NCBI GenBank assembly: GCA_964519015.1
Contig: CAZFHZ010000001.1
Coordinates: forward strand, 1 to 64,000
DNA from: CAZFHZ01 sp964519015
GTDB lineage: Bacteria > Blakebacterota > Blakebacteria > Blakebacterales > CAYUVJ01
Length of the DNA stretch: 64,000 nt
Direction: 5' to 3'
In this document: one piece after another, positions 19,015 through 26,674 of the stretch
Layout: every line of letters starts with the position of its first letter
Position numbering within the stretch: position 1 is the stretch's first letter
The notes under the pieces: model-generated
The model's input: only the letters and a program-made list of their open reading frames with translations
What the model was told of the DNA's origin: nothing
Database searches by the model: none
Program-made: the position numbers and the translations under genes

Positions 19015-20255
19015 ACTCTCCCCCCTTCTCCATTGCCGAGCCGCACCAGCCGGCCGATGGCGGCGATCCCGGCCGCCGGCCCCAGGGCCAGCACCGGGAA
19101 GCTCCAGCGCCAGCCGACACTGGCCACCAGCACCGGGATGAGCTGGATGCTGGCCATGGTCAGCAGAAAACCGAGCGAGGTCTGCAGGGTCAGGGCGGTG
19201 CCCACCGCGTGCCGGGGAGCCACCTCGGTCACGATGGCGCTGAACTGGGCGGAGTCGGCCACCACGAAGAAGCCCCAGACCCAGGCCAGCGGGGCGAGCA
19301 CCCAGAGCACGCCCGTCCCGCTGCCCCCGATTCCAAAGAAGAGACCGATCAGCAGGGCACAGACACCGCTGGCCATCATCGCCCCGTTGACCAGCCTCTC
19401 CCTGCCCACTCGGTCGGCCACCCACCCTCCCCAGACACAGCCCGCCCCGCCGGCGCCGATGGCCCCGAAGGCGACCAGGTCGACCAGCCTGCCGGCATCC
19501 CCGGCCGGGGTGAGCGTGTGAAGGGCGCTCTCCCCGGCCACAGCCGCGGCCAGGAAGGCGGGCACCCAGGTCCACATGGCGTAGAGTTCCCACATGTGCC
19601 CCAGGTAACCCCCCACCGCCAGGCGGGTCGGCCGGTGCCGTATCACCTCCGCGGCCAGGGCCCAGTGGAAAGGGCGCTGCTCGAAGGGATAGGGACCGTT
19701 CCGGTAACCGGTCGCCACCATCAGGGCGGCCGCCACCGCCCCGGCCGAAGCGGTCAGGACCACTCCGCCGAAGCCCTCCGGGATGAGCGCGCAGACCAGC
19801 CAGGGGCCCGCCTTGCCCACCGTGAGCGCCCCCACCACCGTCCCGATGGCCAACCCCCGCGCGGAACGGAACCAGGTGGCGATCATCTTCATGGCCGGGG
19901 GATAGACCCCGGCCAGAAAGAAACCGGTCAGGAAGCGCCAGAGCATGGCCGGGCCGAAACCGGGGACGGCCACCAGCAGGGCGTTGGCGGCCGCCGCCAG
20001 CAGAGCGCAGGCGGCGAAGTAAGCCCGCTCGGGAAGGAGGTCGGCCAGGTTGAGCAGGGCGGCGGTCAGGGTGCCGGCCACGAAGCCGAGCTGGACCAGG
20101 GTGGTCAGCCAGCCGGTCTGGGCCGGGGTCAGCCCCCAGAGTCCCTGGAGCCGCGGGGCCACCGCGCTGGCGGTAAACCAGAGGGACATACCGAGCAGTA
20201 CGGCGGCCGAGAGGAGGGCAAGCTGGCGCCAGCGGGCGGGGTGGTCGTCGCGCAT
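19011..20255 (-). CDS. Major facilitator superfamily transporter
   Basis: The 414-residue protein has 12 predicted membrane spans. The MFS shape is clear: SLWFTASAVAPRLQGLWGLTPAQTGWLTTLVQLGFVAGT, a central loop, and VADRVGRERLVNGAMM as the loop 8-9 motif. It precedes and overlaps the xylulokinase gene, so a pentose or pentose-derived substrate is the natural guess. The first 15 codons nearly match, at DNA level, the start of the unrelated propeller lipoprotein gene at 24632. I chose the ATG at 20255; GGGGAGAGG is absent at ideal spacing on the coding strand, and the upstream open frame has no better start. Confidence 0.85.
   Translation of the reverse strand: MRDDHPARWRQLALLSAAVLLGMSLWFTASAVAPRLQGLWGLTPAQTGWLTTLVQLGFVAGTLTAALLNLADLLPERAYFAACALLAAAANALLVAVPGFGPAMLWRFLTGFFLAGVYPPAMKMIATWFRSARGLAIGTVVGALTVGKAGPWLVCALIPEGFGGVVLTASAGAVAAALMVATGYRNGPYPFEQRPFHWALAAEVIRHRPTRLAVGGYLGHMWELYAMWTWVPAFLAAAVAGESALHTLTPAGDAGRLVDLVAFGAIGAGGAGCVWGGWVADRVGRERLVNGAMMASGVCALLIGLFFGIGGSGTGVLWVLAPLAWVWGFFVVADSAQFSAIVTEVAPRHAVGTALTLQTSLGFLLTMASIQLIPVLVASVGWRWSFPVLALGPAAGIAAIGRLVRLGNGEGGRV
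20211..20255 (-). repeat. 45-bp start-of-gene repeat, copy A (in the MFS gene)
   Basis: Codons 1-15 of the MFS gene match codons 1-15 of the propeller lipoprotein gene (24588-24632) at 41 of 45 bases. Both encode MRDD(H/P)PARWRQLALL. Similarity stops abruptly on both sides: the sequence before the ATG and after codon 15 is unrelated. The segment contains the palindrome TGGCGCCA. Confidence 0.85.
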
Positions 20256-20344
20256 GGGGAGAGGATAGCGCGCCCGTGGGACACCGTCGCCACCCGGGTG
20301 ATATTTTAACGACCGCTTGACAATCCGCAGCCCGGATAGGAGAG

Positions 20345-20360
20345 TGTGGCAAATATCACA
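20345..20360 (+). promoter_or_regulatory. CRP/FNR-family-like palindrome upstream of hydrogenase genes
   Basis: TGTGG-N6-TCACA differs by one base from the classical CRP consensus TGTGA-N6-TCACA. It lies 72 bp before the hydrogenase small-subunit start codon. A TTGACA hexamer is at 20317-20322, but no good -10 box stands 17 bp from it. The stretch is AT-rich compared with its surroundings. A role in redox or energy-state control of hydrogenase is plausible but untested. Confidence 0.4.
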
Positions 20361-20432
20361 AGTTCTGCCGGCCATCCACCCGTTTTCTACACCTGTGCCT
20401 CAACGACGTGCGAGAGGCAAGGAGGCTACTCT

Positions 20433-21386
20433 ATGTCCCGGATCTCCCGGCGGGAGTTCATGGACTGGATCGGACGGGCGGGCACATCCGCTGCCCTGCT
20501 GGAGGTGCTGCCGCCCGGCATCCTGGAAGCGCTCCAGCAGGCGGTCAAACAGTACCCCCTCATCTGGCTCCAGCTCTCAAACTGTTCCGGCTGCTCGGTG
20601 TCGGCCATCAATACGATCCACCCCAACATCGAGAACGTGCTGCTCGACCAGATCATCCCCAACTACCAGCTCTCGCTCCGCTTCCAGCAGACCGTGATGT
20701 CGGCCTCCGGGGAACTCGCCATGCAGGCCCTCGACGAGACGCACCAGGAATGGAAGGGGAAGTACATCCTCATCGCCGAGGGAGCCGTTCCGACCAAGGA
20801 AAACGGCATCTTCGGACACATGGGGGAAAGTCAGGGGCGTCCGAGGACGCTGGCGGCGCACGTCCGGGAGCTAGCTCCGGACGCGCTGGCCATCCTGGCG
20901 CTCGGCACCTGTGCCTCCTACGGCGGTATCTCCGCCGCGGCACCCAACACAACCGGCTGCGTCGGGGTCGGGGCCTTTCTCGCCCAGGAGGGCATCACCA
21001 CACCGTTGATCAACATCCCCGGCTGTCCCGCCCACCCCGACTGGTTCATCGGCACGGTCGCCCACGTTCTTCTGCTGGGTCTGCCCAAACCCGAGGAGGT
21101 CGACCAGCACGGCCGCTTGAAGCTCTTCTACGGATCAACCGTCCACCGGGCGTGCACCAACCGCGACTACATGGACGAAGGGATCATGGCCCAGAAGCCC
21201 GGCCAGATCGGCTGCCTGCTGGAACTGGGCTGCAAGGGTCCCTTCACCATGGCGGACTGCCCCCGGCGTTCCTGGAACTCGGGGGTGAACTGGTGCATCG
21301 GCTCAGGTGGCCCCTGCCTGGGCTGCACCGAACCGGGATTCCCGGACGAGTTCTGCCCCTTCCTTACGATCAAGCAGGAGAACTGA
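20433..21386 (+). CDS. [NiFe] hydrogenase small subunit, Tat-exported
   Basis: The 317-residue subunit begins with a twin-arginine signal (SRREFMDWIG). It carries cluster ligands in the family order: CSGC (Cys51/54), GTCASYGG, INIPGCPAHPDW, VHRACTNRDYM, GCLLELGCKGPF, ADCPRRSWNSGVNWC and CLGCTEPGFPD. These should build three iron-sulfur clusters that move electrons from the NiFe site. No C-terminal membrane anchor is present and no cytochrome b gene follows, so the in vivo electron acceptor is unknown. AAGGAGG precedes the ATG at 20433. The large-subunit gene starts 3 bp after its stop. Confidence 0.95.
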   Translation: MSRISRREFMDWIGRAGTSAALLEVLPPGILEALQQAVKQYPLIWLQLSNCSGCSVSAINTIHPNIENVLLDQIIPNYQLSLRFQQTVMSASGELAMQALDETHQEWKGKYILIAEGAVPTKENGIFGHMGESQGRPRTLAAHVRELAPDALAILALGTCASYGGISAAAPNTTGCVGVGAFLAQEGITTPLINIPGCPAHPDWFIGTVAHVLLLGLPKPEEVDQHGRLKLFYGSTVHRACTNRDYMDEGIMAQKPGQIGCLLELGCKGPFTMADCPRRSWNSGVNWCIGSGGPCLGCTEPGFPDEFCPFLTIKQEN

Positions 21387-21389
21387 GCG

Positions 21390-22880
21390 ATGCCAGCTCC
21401 CGTAACCATCAGACTGGATCCGATCACCCGGATCGAAGGACACCTGAGCGTCGAAAGCGTGGTGGACGAGGGAGAGGTGAAGGAAGCCCACGTCTCGGGC
21501 ACCCTCTTCCGCGGCTTCGAGAACATGATCCTCGGACACTCGCCGCTCGACGTCATCCAGTTCGCTCAGAGATTCTGCGGGGTCTGCCCCACCGCCCACG
21601 CCATCGCCAGCGCCCAGGCGCTGGACATGGCTCTGGGGATCGTGCCGACCGAGAACGGCCGGGTCATCCGGAACCTGGTCGGCGGCGCCAACTGGATACA
21701 GTCGCACCTGCTCCACTTCTACACGCTCTCGGCCCTCGACTACTTCCCCGGTCCCTACACCCCCCCGTTCATCCCGCGCTTCGAGGGGGACTACCGGCTC
21801 CCCAAGGCCCTCAACGATGATCTTCTCAATCACTACATCCTGGCCCTCTCCATGAGGTTGAAAGCGCACGAACTCTCGGCGGTCTTCTCCGGGAAGATGC
21901 CCCACAGCGCCTCCATCGTCCCCGGCGGCGTCACCATCCAGCCGACGGTGGACAAGGTGACCACCTTCCTGTGGCGGCTGCGGGAACTGCGCGACTTCAT
22001 CGACAACTACTACCTGCCCGATGTCATCGCGGTCGCCCGCGTGTACCAGGACATGCTCGAGCAGGGGCGGGGGCCGGACCGTCTTCTCACCTACGGTTCG
22101 TACGACCTCAATACTGAAGCGGACGTGACCCACCGCCGGCGGCTGCTTCAGATGGGCCGCCTGGTCAGCGGACGGGTGGAGAGCTTCGACCCGGCCAAGA
22201 TCACCGAGGAGGTCCGGAACAGCTGGTACACCGACTCGGGACCCCGCTCTCCCCGGGAAGGGAGAACGGTCCCCATGACGGGCAAGTCGGGCGCCTACAG
22301 CTGGGTGAAGGCCCCCCGCTACGAAGGAGAGGTCTACGAGGTCGGCCCGACGGCACGGGTGCTCTGCACCGCGCTCTCCGGAGAGAGCCCGGCCATGACG
22401 GCCATCACCGACCATGTCCTCTCGGAACTCCGGGCCGTCCCCGAGGTATTCCATTCCACCATGGGGCGGCATCTCGCCCGGGCCATCGAGACGAAATTCG
22501 TGGCCGACGCCATGAGCGAATGGATCATGGAGTTCCGGCTGGGCGAGCCGGTCTGCGCCGACTTCAAGATCCCGGACCAGGCCTCCGGTATGGGCCTGTG
22601 GTGCGCACCGCGGGGAGCACTGGGACACTGGCTCGACATCGAGGAGGGGAAGGTGAGCCGCTACCAGGCGATCGTGCCGACCACCTGGAATTGTTCCCCC
22701 CGCGACGACCAAGGGACGCCCGGTCCGCTGGAGCAGGCGCTGGTGGGAACGCCGGTCAAGGACACCGACAATCCCATCGAGGTGCTCCGGGTGGTCCACT
22801 CGTTCGATCCCTGCGTCGCCTGCGCGATCCACGTGCTGGACGCCCGGCGGAACGAGCGCCTGGCCTTCCGGGCCTGCTGA
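21390..22880 (+). CDS. [NiFe] hydrogenase large (catalytic) subunit
   Basis: The 496-residue subunit carries the N-terminal ITRIEGHLSVE motif, RFCGVCPTAHAIAS (Cys63, Cys66) and the C-terminal DPCVACAIH (Cys475, Cys478). These four cysteines bind the Ni-Fe(CN)2CO centre. His481 is the usual cleavage point, leaving a 15-residue C-terminal peptide to be cut off during maturation. A matching protease gene lies convergently 35 bp downstream. The pair looks like an uptake (H2-oxidising) group 1-type enzyme exported through the small subunit's Tat signal; the exact subgroup needs a tree. Confidence 0.95.
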   Translation: MPAPVTIRLDPITRIEGHLSVESVVDEGEVKEAHVSGTLFRGFENMILGHSPLDVIQFAQRFCGVCPTAHAIASAQALDMALGIVPTENGRVIRNLVGGANWIQSHLLHFYTLSALDYFPGPYTPPFIPRFEGDYRLPKALNDDLLNHYILALSMRLKAHELSAVFSGKMPHSASIVPGGVTIQPTVDKVTTFLWRLRELRDFIDNYYLPDVIAVARVYQDMLEQGRGPDRLLTYGSYDLNTEADVTHRRRLLQMGRLVSGRVESFDPAKITEEVRNSWYTDSGPRSPREGRTVPMTGKSGAYSWVKAPRYEGEVYEVGPTARVLCTALSGESPAMTAITDHVLSELRAVPEVFHSTMGRHLARAIETKFVADAMSEWIMEFRLGEPVCADFKIPDQASGMGLWCAPRGALGHWLDIEEGKVSRYQAIVPTTWNCSPRDDQGTPGPLEQALVGTPVKDTDNPIEVLRVVHSFDPCVACAIHVLDARRNERLAFRAC

Positions 22881-22914
22881 GGGAGAAACGGCCGGCGGCC
22901 GGGAGCGGGGGGAC

Positions 22915-23403
22915 TCACTCCTCCTGCAGCCGGCGGGCCTCCTCGCGGGCGGCCTGCAGCAGGGCCGGGAGGGCGCCGGAGACGGGCCGGCTGAGCCGCG
23001 ACCGGCCCGTCGCGAGCCGGTCCGGCTCCACACCCAGGAGCACCCCGCGCAGGGGACGTCCCAGCAGGCGCGCCTGCTGCAGCAGGTGGCGCACGCCCAG
23101 TTCGTGCACCGAGAGGGGGACCCCGACGGGGTCGCCGATCTCCTCCAGCGGGAGGCGGTGGATCGTACCGGGCGGGCTCCCGGCCCGGACGGCGTCCAGG
23201 AGCACCACCTTCTCCTCCGGTTCCAGGAAGGCCAGCAGGTCGACGCCGAGCGTCCCGGCCTCGAGCAGACGCACCCCCGGCGGCAGGCCTCCTTCGTCTC
23301 TGAGCCCCTCCACGGCCAGCACCCCGACAGCGTCGTCGCCGCCCAGCAGCTGGCCGATCCCGACGACGGCTACCGATCTCGGCATCTGCTGCGGGTCAGG
23401 CAT
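22915..23403 (-). CDS. Hydrogenase maturation protease (HycI/HyaD type)
   Basis: The 162-residue protein has the M52 peptidase pattern: SVAVVGIGQLLGGDDAVGVLAVE at the N-terminus with the Ni-sensing acidic residue, then LLEAGTLGVDLLAFL, VVLLDAVRAGSPPGT and SVHELGVRHLLQQA with the conserved His. Such proteases cut the C-terminal peptide of the hydrogenase large subunit once Ni is inserted. It is encoded on the opposite strand, so it is not in the structural operon. It may instead be transcribed with the propeller/radical SAM genes upstream on its strand. The start may be ATG 23403 or 23385. Confidence 0.88.
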   Translation of the reverse strand: MPDPQQMPRSVAVVGIGQLLGGDDAVGVLAVEGLRDEGGLPPGVRLLEAGTLGVDLLAFLEPEEKVVLLDAVRAGSPPGTIHRLPLEEIGDPVGVPLSVHELGVRHLLQQARLLGRPLRGVLLGVEPDRLATGRSRLSRPVSGALPALLQAAREEARRLQEE

Positions 23404-23561
23404 GCGAAGCCATCCGGGCAGGAGCCCTCTGCTAATGCTGACTCGGTGAACGCGCCACCTCGATCCCGGCATGCATGGGAGGGAGGATAACCCCCGGGGG
23501 GGACGCCGTCGCCCCTCAGATCAAGCTGCAGATCGCTCAACTCCTGTTCAGAGAGGCGATG

Positions 23562-24632
23562 TCATCTAAAGAAGGTGGTCGGAAGGTCCAGCCGCGCGAT
23601 CGAGCCCAAGCGCCGTGAAACGAAGAAAGCCCTGTTCCCGACCACCGTGATGTCTCCGGCTTCCAGTGAAACAGAGCTATTGACATGAGTGCTCTTGACA
23701 ATGGTCCCGTCTTGGCGAAGTCGGATGGCTCTCCCGCCCATGGTGACAATGAAACCGTCATCGCATCGGCCAAAACTCACTGAGACGTCCTTGGGACCTC
23801 TCGCGTTCGTGTATTCCTGTCGCAGAGAGTCGAACGGGTAGGCCTCCTGAGAGGTCAGAATATCCTTGAGGATCCTTTGCGTCGACTTGTCCGCTCCCAC
23901 GAATGCTCCCGACCAATCTACCCGTACTTCGGACTTGAGTTGCGAATCGGCGTACACCCGGAGCGTGGACCAGAAGGTGCTCAGGGCCGCAAAGGTGCTA
24001 TCATCAATTCTTGCCATTCGCGTGAATCCCGCGATCCGCCACTGACCGCGATTCGGGGTCACGGACTGCCCGAACGTGCGGACGATCTCCCCCTCGGCGT
24101 TGAGTTCCACGATGTGATAGTCTTCGGAATCCGTAGCCAGCATGATTCTGTCCACTCCGATGATGACCATGTCGAATACTTGGTTCACCAAATGAACCTG
24201 AGTAATGAGATTGCCGTCGAGGTCGTACAGGACGAGCCTCCCCAGCCCATTGTCAGCGAGGGCCAGCACTCTCGATCCGACCGCGATGCAGGAATGGTCA
24301 CCTCCCCTCTTGTCGAACTCGAACTCACCGGGACCTGAACCCCGACCCAGGCGCTGCCATCGAAAGCTCAAATCCGCGTTCAGACATATGATTCCAGATA
24401 ACGCGGCATCCAGTAGGTAGATGTTCCCGAGGCTGTCGTGGTCGATGGAAACCGGAAGCCCGAACGATTCGAACTTTCCAGAAACGCTGTATCCGTCCAG
24501 GTTGGTCGAGCCTATCGCTGCCGTATCTACGCTACCTGCCCTTTCACAACCTGTCGCCAGGATCGGAATAGCGACCACGAATACGAGGAGCAGGGCGAGC
24601 TGGCGCCAGCGGGCCGGGGGGTCGTCGCGCAT
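23562..24632 (-). CDS. Six-bladed beta-propeller lipoprotein with a borrowed gene start
   Basis: The 356-residue product has a basic start, a hydrophobic stretch and lipobox LATGC, then propeller repeats (IDHDSLGNIYLLDAALSGIICLNADLSFRWQRLGRGSGPGEFEF, LALADNGLGRLVLYDLDGNLI, IVELNAEGEIVRTFGQ). Its base composition is clearly less GC-rich than its neighbours, suggesting separate origin. The first 15 codons are almost identical to those of the MFS gene 4 kb away, while the rest is unrelated. It starts 4 bp after the radical SAM gene, so it is expressed in that operon. Function unknown; probably a surface binding protein. Confidence 0.82.
   Translation of the reverse strand: MRDDPPARWRQLALLLVFVVAIPILATGCERAGSVDTAAIGSTNLDGYSVSGKFESFGLPVSIDHDSLGNIYLLDAALSGIICLNADLSFRWQRLGRGSGPGEFEFDKRGGDHSCIAVGSRVLALADNGLGRLVLYDLDGNLITQVHLVNQVFDMVIIGVDRIMLATDSEDYHIVELNAEGEIVRTFGQSVTPNRGQWRIAGFTRMARIDDSTFAALSTFWSTLRVYADSQLKSEVRVDWSGAFVGADKSTQRILKDILTSQEAYPFDSLRQEYTNARGPKDVSVSFGRCDDGFIVTMGGRAIRLRQDGTIVKSTHVNSSVSLEAGDITVVGNRAFFVSRRLGSIARLDLPTTFFR
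24588..24632 (-). repeat. 45-bp start-of-gene repeat, copy B (in the propeller lipoprotein gene)
   Basis: This segment forms codons 1-15 of the propeller lipoprotein gene and matches the MFS gene start (20211-20255) at 41 of 45 bases. The four differences fall in codons 5, 6, 12 and 14; only codon 5 changes the amino acid (His versus Pro). Immediately after it the gene switches to lower-GC sequence. Confidence 0.85.
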
Positions 24633-24636
24633 GCGC

Positions 24637-26019
24637 TCAGGTCCCTGGTCTTAATCCTCTGAGGTAGGCCAGGTACCCGCTGTTGAGCGCCTTCCACTTC
24701 CGGATGATGGCCTTGGCCTGGAGCTTGACGAAAGCGCTCTCCAGGGAAGGGACCCGGAAGCCCGACAGCAGTGAGGTGGTCACCCCGCGGGCCGTCTCGA
24801 AGACGATGTTGAGGGAGTCGTTCATGACCGCGACCAGGGAGTAGAAGTCCTGGAAGGCCTGCAGCGTCCCCTCCTGGAGTTCGGAGGGGGTGAAGTTGAG
24901 AGGACGGTACACGGCGTGCATGCCGTCGTAGAAGCTCCACATCCGGTGGAGGAGCCGGCCCTCCTTTTCCATCCGCTTGAAGAACCCGGTCCCCGGCAGG
25001 GGGGTCAGGATCATGAACTGGACCGAGCTGAGACGGCTCTTCCGGCAGAAGGCGGCGGTCTCGCGGAAGAGGGCGGCGTCTTCCTCGTCGCTGCCGAAGA
25101 TGAACATGCCGTGGATGCTGATCTGATGGGCGTGGAAGACCTCGATCGCCGCCCGGACGTCCTCGGGGGACTGCCGCTTGTTCATCCCCTCCAGGGTGGC
25201 GGGATCGATCGATTCGAAGCCGATGTAGACCCGCAGGCAGCCGGAGCGGCGCATCTTGGCGACCAGTTCGCGGTCGCGGGTGATATCGGCCCGCACCTGG
25301 GCCGTCCACTTGAGTCCCATCTTCCGCCGGATCATCTCGTCCAGCAGGGCGTGGGTCCGCTTCGGGTTGGCCGCGAAGTTGTCGTCGTAGAAGAAGATCT
25401 GGCGGGTCGGGGCCCGCTCCAGGTCCTCGAGCACCCGGGCCGGCGAATGGGTCCGGTAGCCGCGTCCGAACATCTCGGTCACCGCGCAGAAGTTACAGTC
25501 GTAGGGGCAGCCTCGTGAGGTGACCACCGGCGTGATGTTGAGCCGCTCCCGGCCCAGCAGGAGACCGAAGTCGGGGCTGGGGACCACGTCCAGGTCGCGC
25601 AGCCGGGGCCCGGCGACCACCCGCTCGCCGCCGTGCCGGAGCAGGTCGACGATCACCTGCTCCCCTTCCCCGACCACCACGTGGTCGGCGCACTCGGCCG
25701 CCTCCTCGGGCAGGAAGGAGGGATGGATGCCCCCGATGACGATCTTCCGCCCGGGATACAGGTCGCGGAAGGTACGGGCGATTTCGTAGCCTCGCTCGGC
25801 GGTCGGGGTGAGCAGACTGAGCAGCAGGAAATCGGTGTCGAGCTCGGCCAGGGTGACGTCGCGGTGCAGCAGGTTCTCATTGATGATCCGCACCTCGAAA
25901 CCCGCCTGCTGGAGGATCGTGCCCAGGTAGAGCGGACCCATGAGGGGGAGGTGGAGGTAGTCGGCGAAGACGTTGGCCTTGACGCCGCGCGGTTCGACGA
26001 TGAGCACTCGTTTCTTCAT
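24637..26019 (-). CDS. Cobalamin-binding radical SAM protein
   Basis: The 460-residue enzyme has an N-terminal B12-binding-like Rossmann domain (LPLMGPLYLGTILQQAGFEVRIINEN, IVIGGIHPSFLPEEA, VVVGEGEQVIVDLL). A radical SAM core follows with CPYDCNFC (Cys171, 175, 178) for the [4Fe-4S] cluster, then YIGFESIDPATLEGMNKRQ and GMFIFGSDEEDAALF. Members include methyltransferases, ring-forming and lipid-modifying enzymes such as BchE- and HpnJ-like proteins; the substrate cannot be read from sequence. It overlaps the upstream small membrane-protein gene by 4 bp and is followed at 4 bp by the hybrid propeller gene. Confidence 0.9.
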   Translation of the reverse strand: MKKRVLIVEPRGVKANVFADYLHLPLMGPLYLGTILQQAGFEVRIINENLLHRDVTLAELDTDFLLLSLLTPTAERGYEIARTFRDLYPGRKIVIGGIHPSFLPEEAAECADHVVVGEGEQVIVDLLRHGGERVVAGPRLRDLDVVPSPDFGLLLGRERLNITPVVTSRGCPYDCNFCAVTEMFGRGYRTHSPARVLEDLERAPTRQIFFYDDNFAANPKRTHALLDEMIRRKMGLKWTAQVRADITRDRELVAKMRRSGCLRVYIGFESIDPATLEGMNKRQSPEDVRAAIEVFHAHQISIHGMFIFGSDEEDAALFRETAAFCRKSRLSSVQFMILTPLPGTGFFKRMEKEGRLLHRMWSFYDGMHAVYRPLNFTPSELQEGTLQAFQDFYSLVAVMNDSLNIVFETARGVTTSLLSGFRVPSLESAFVKLQAKAIIRKWKALNSGYLAYLRGLRPGT

Positions 26020-26501
26020 GACGACTCCTTACGGTCGGGCCGCGCGATCAGGAGCAGGCAGCCGCCGAAGAGGACCAGGGAGATGGGCCAGAGACGGGGA
26101 TCCACGGTGGCTACCAACAGGAACACCCCGCAGATCAGAAGCAGGCCGAGGGCGATGGGGAGGAAGATGCGGCGCCATCTCCCCCCGAGGACCGGGCCGA
26201 TGAAGGCCAGCCCCAGGAAGCCGATGAAGAGCGGCCAGAGGTCTCCCAGCAGGGTCCAGGAGGTGTAGTTGAGGAAGAAGAAGAGGAACGCACAGCAGAC
26301 CAGATAGATCCCCAGGCCCATCAGGAGCGTGTCCCGGCGGGCCTGGTGGAAGTAGAGCAGGAGGAACCCGGCGCCCAGGATGAGCGGGAAGAGCGGCCAG
26401 AGCCGCCAGAAGCCGTGCACGATCCCGTAGCTCTCCAGGATGAGGATCAGGCCGGAGAGGATGGAGAGGACGGCGATCACACCTGTGGCCGGTCGGCTCA
26501 T
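26016..26501 (-). CDS. Small polytopic membrane protein (LiaI/LiaF-type membrane region)
   Basis: The 161-residue product is almost entirely hydrophobic, with about five to six membrane spans. It shows WRLWPLFPLILGAGFLLLY and LGDLWPLFIGFLGLAFIG, patterns of the LiaI/LiaF transmembrane (DUF5668-like) region. Such proteins are associated with envelope-stress sensing in some bacteria, but no cognate two-component system is present. GAGGAATAGAGCG precedes the ATG. It is the first gene of the radical SAM operon and is divergent from the dehydrogenase/citrate-lyase operon across a 173-bp spacer. Confidence 0.75.
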   Translation of the reverse strand: MSRPATGVIAVLSILSGLILILESYGIVHGFWRLWPLFPLILGAGFLLLYFHQARRDTLLMGLGIYLVCCAFLFFFLNYTSWTLLGDLWPLFIGFLGLAFIGPVLGGRWRRIFLPIALGLLLICGVFLLVATVDPRLWPISLVLFGGCLLLIARPDRKESS

Positions 26502-26674
26502 CGCTCTATTCCTCGGGGGGGCTCCTCGGGAACCCTACCCCCGCCCCGGCAGGGTGTCAAATCCACCAACGGGTCCCGTTGACCCCCCCCCGGGCGTTCG
26601 CTACCTTGCCGTCCGGCCGCGCGGGCCTGTCCCGCCGAGCCCGCATCCACGCACCAGCAAGGAGCCGCGCCCCG

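Noticed and set aside
20317..20345. TTGACA as part of a standard sigma-70 promoter for the hydrogenase genes
   Set aside because: No acceptable -10 hexamer is found at 16-18 bp spacing, so only the CRP-like palindrome was annotated.
17410..20352. Single 980-codon frame suggesting an MFS-xylulokinase fusion
   Set aside because: The upstream part is the wrong frame of the MFS gene and reads as Gly/Arg/Pro-rich noise; the two genes simply overlap by 4 bp.
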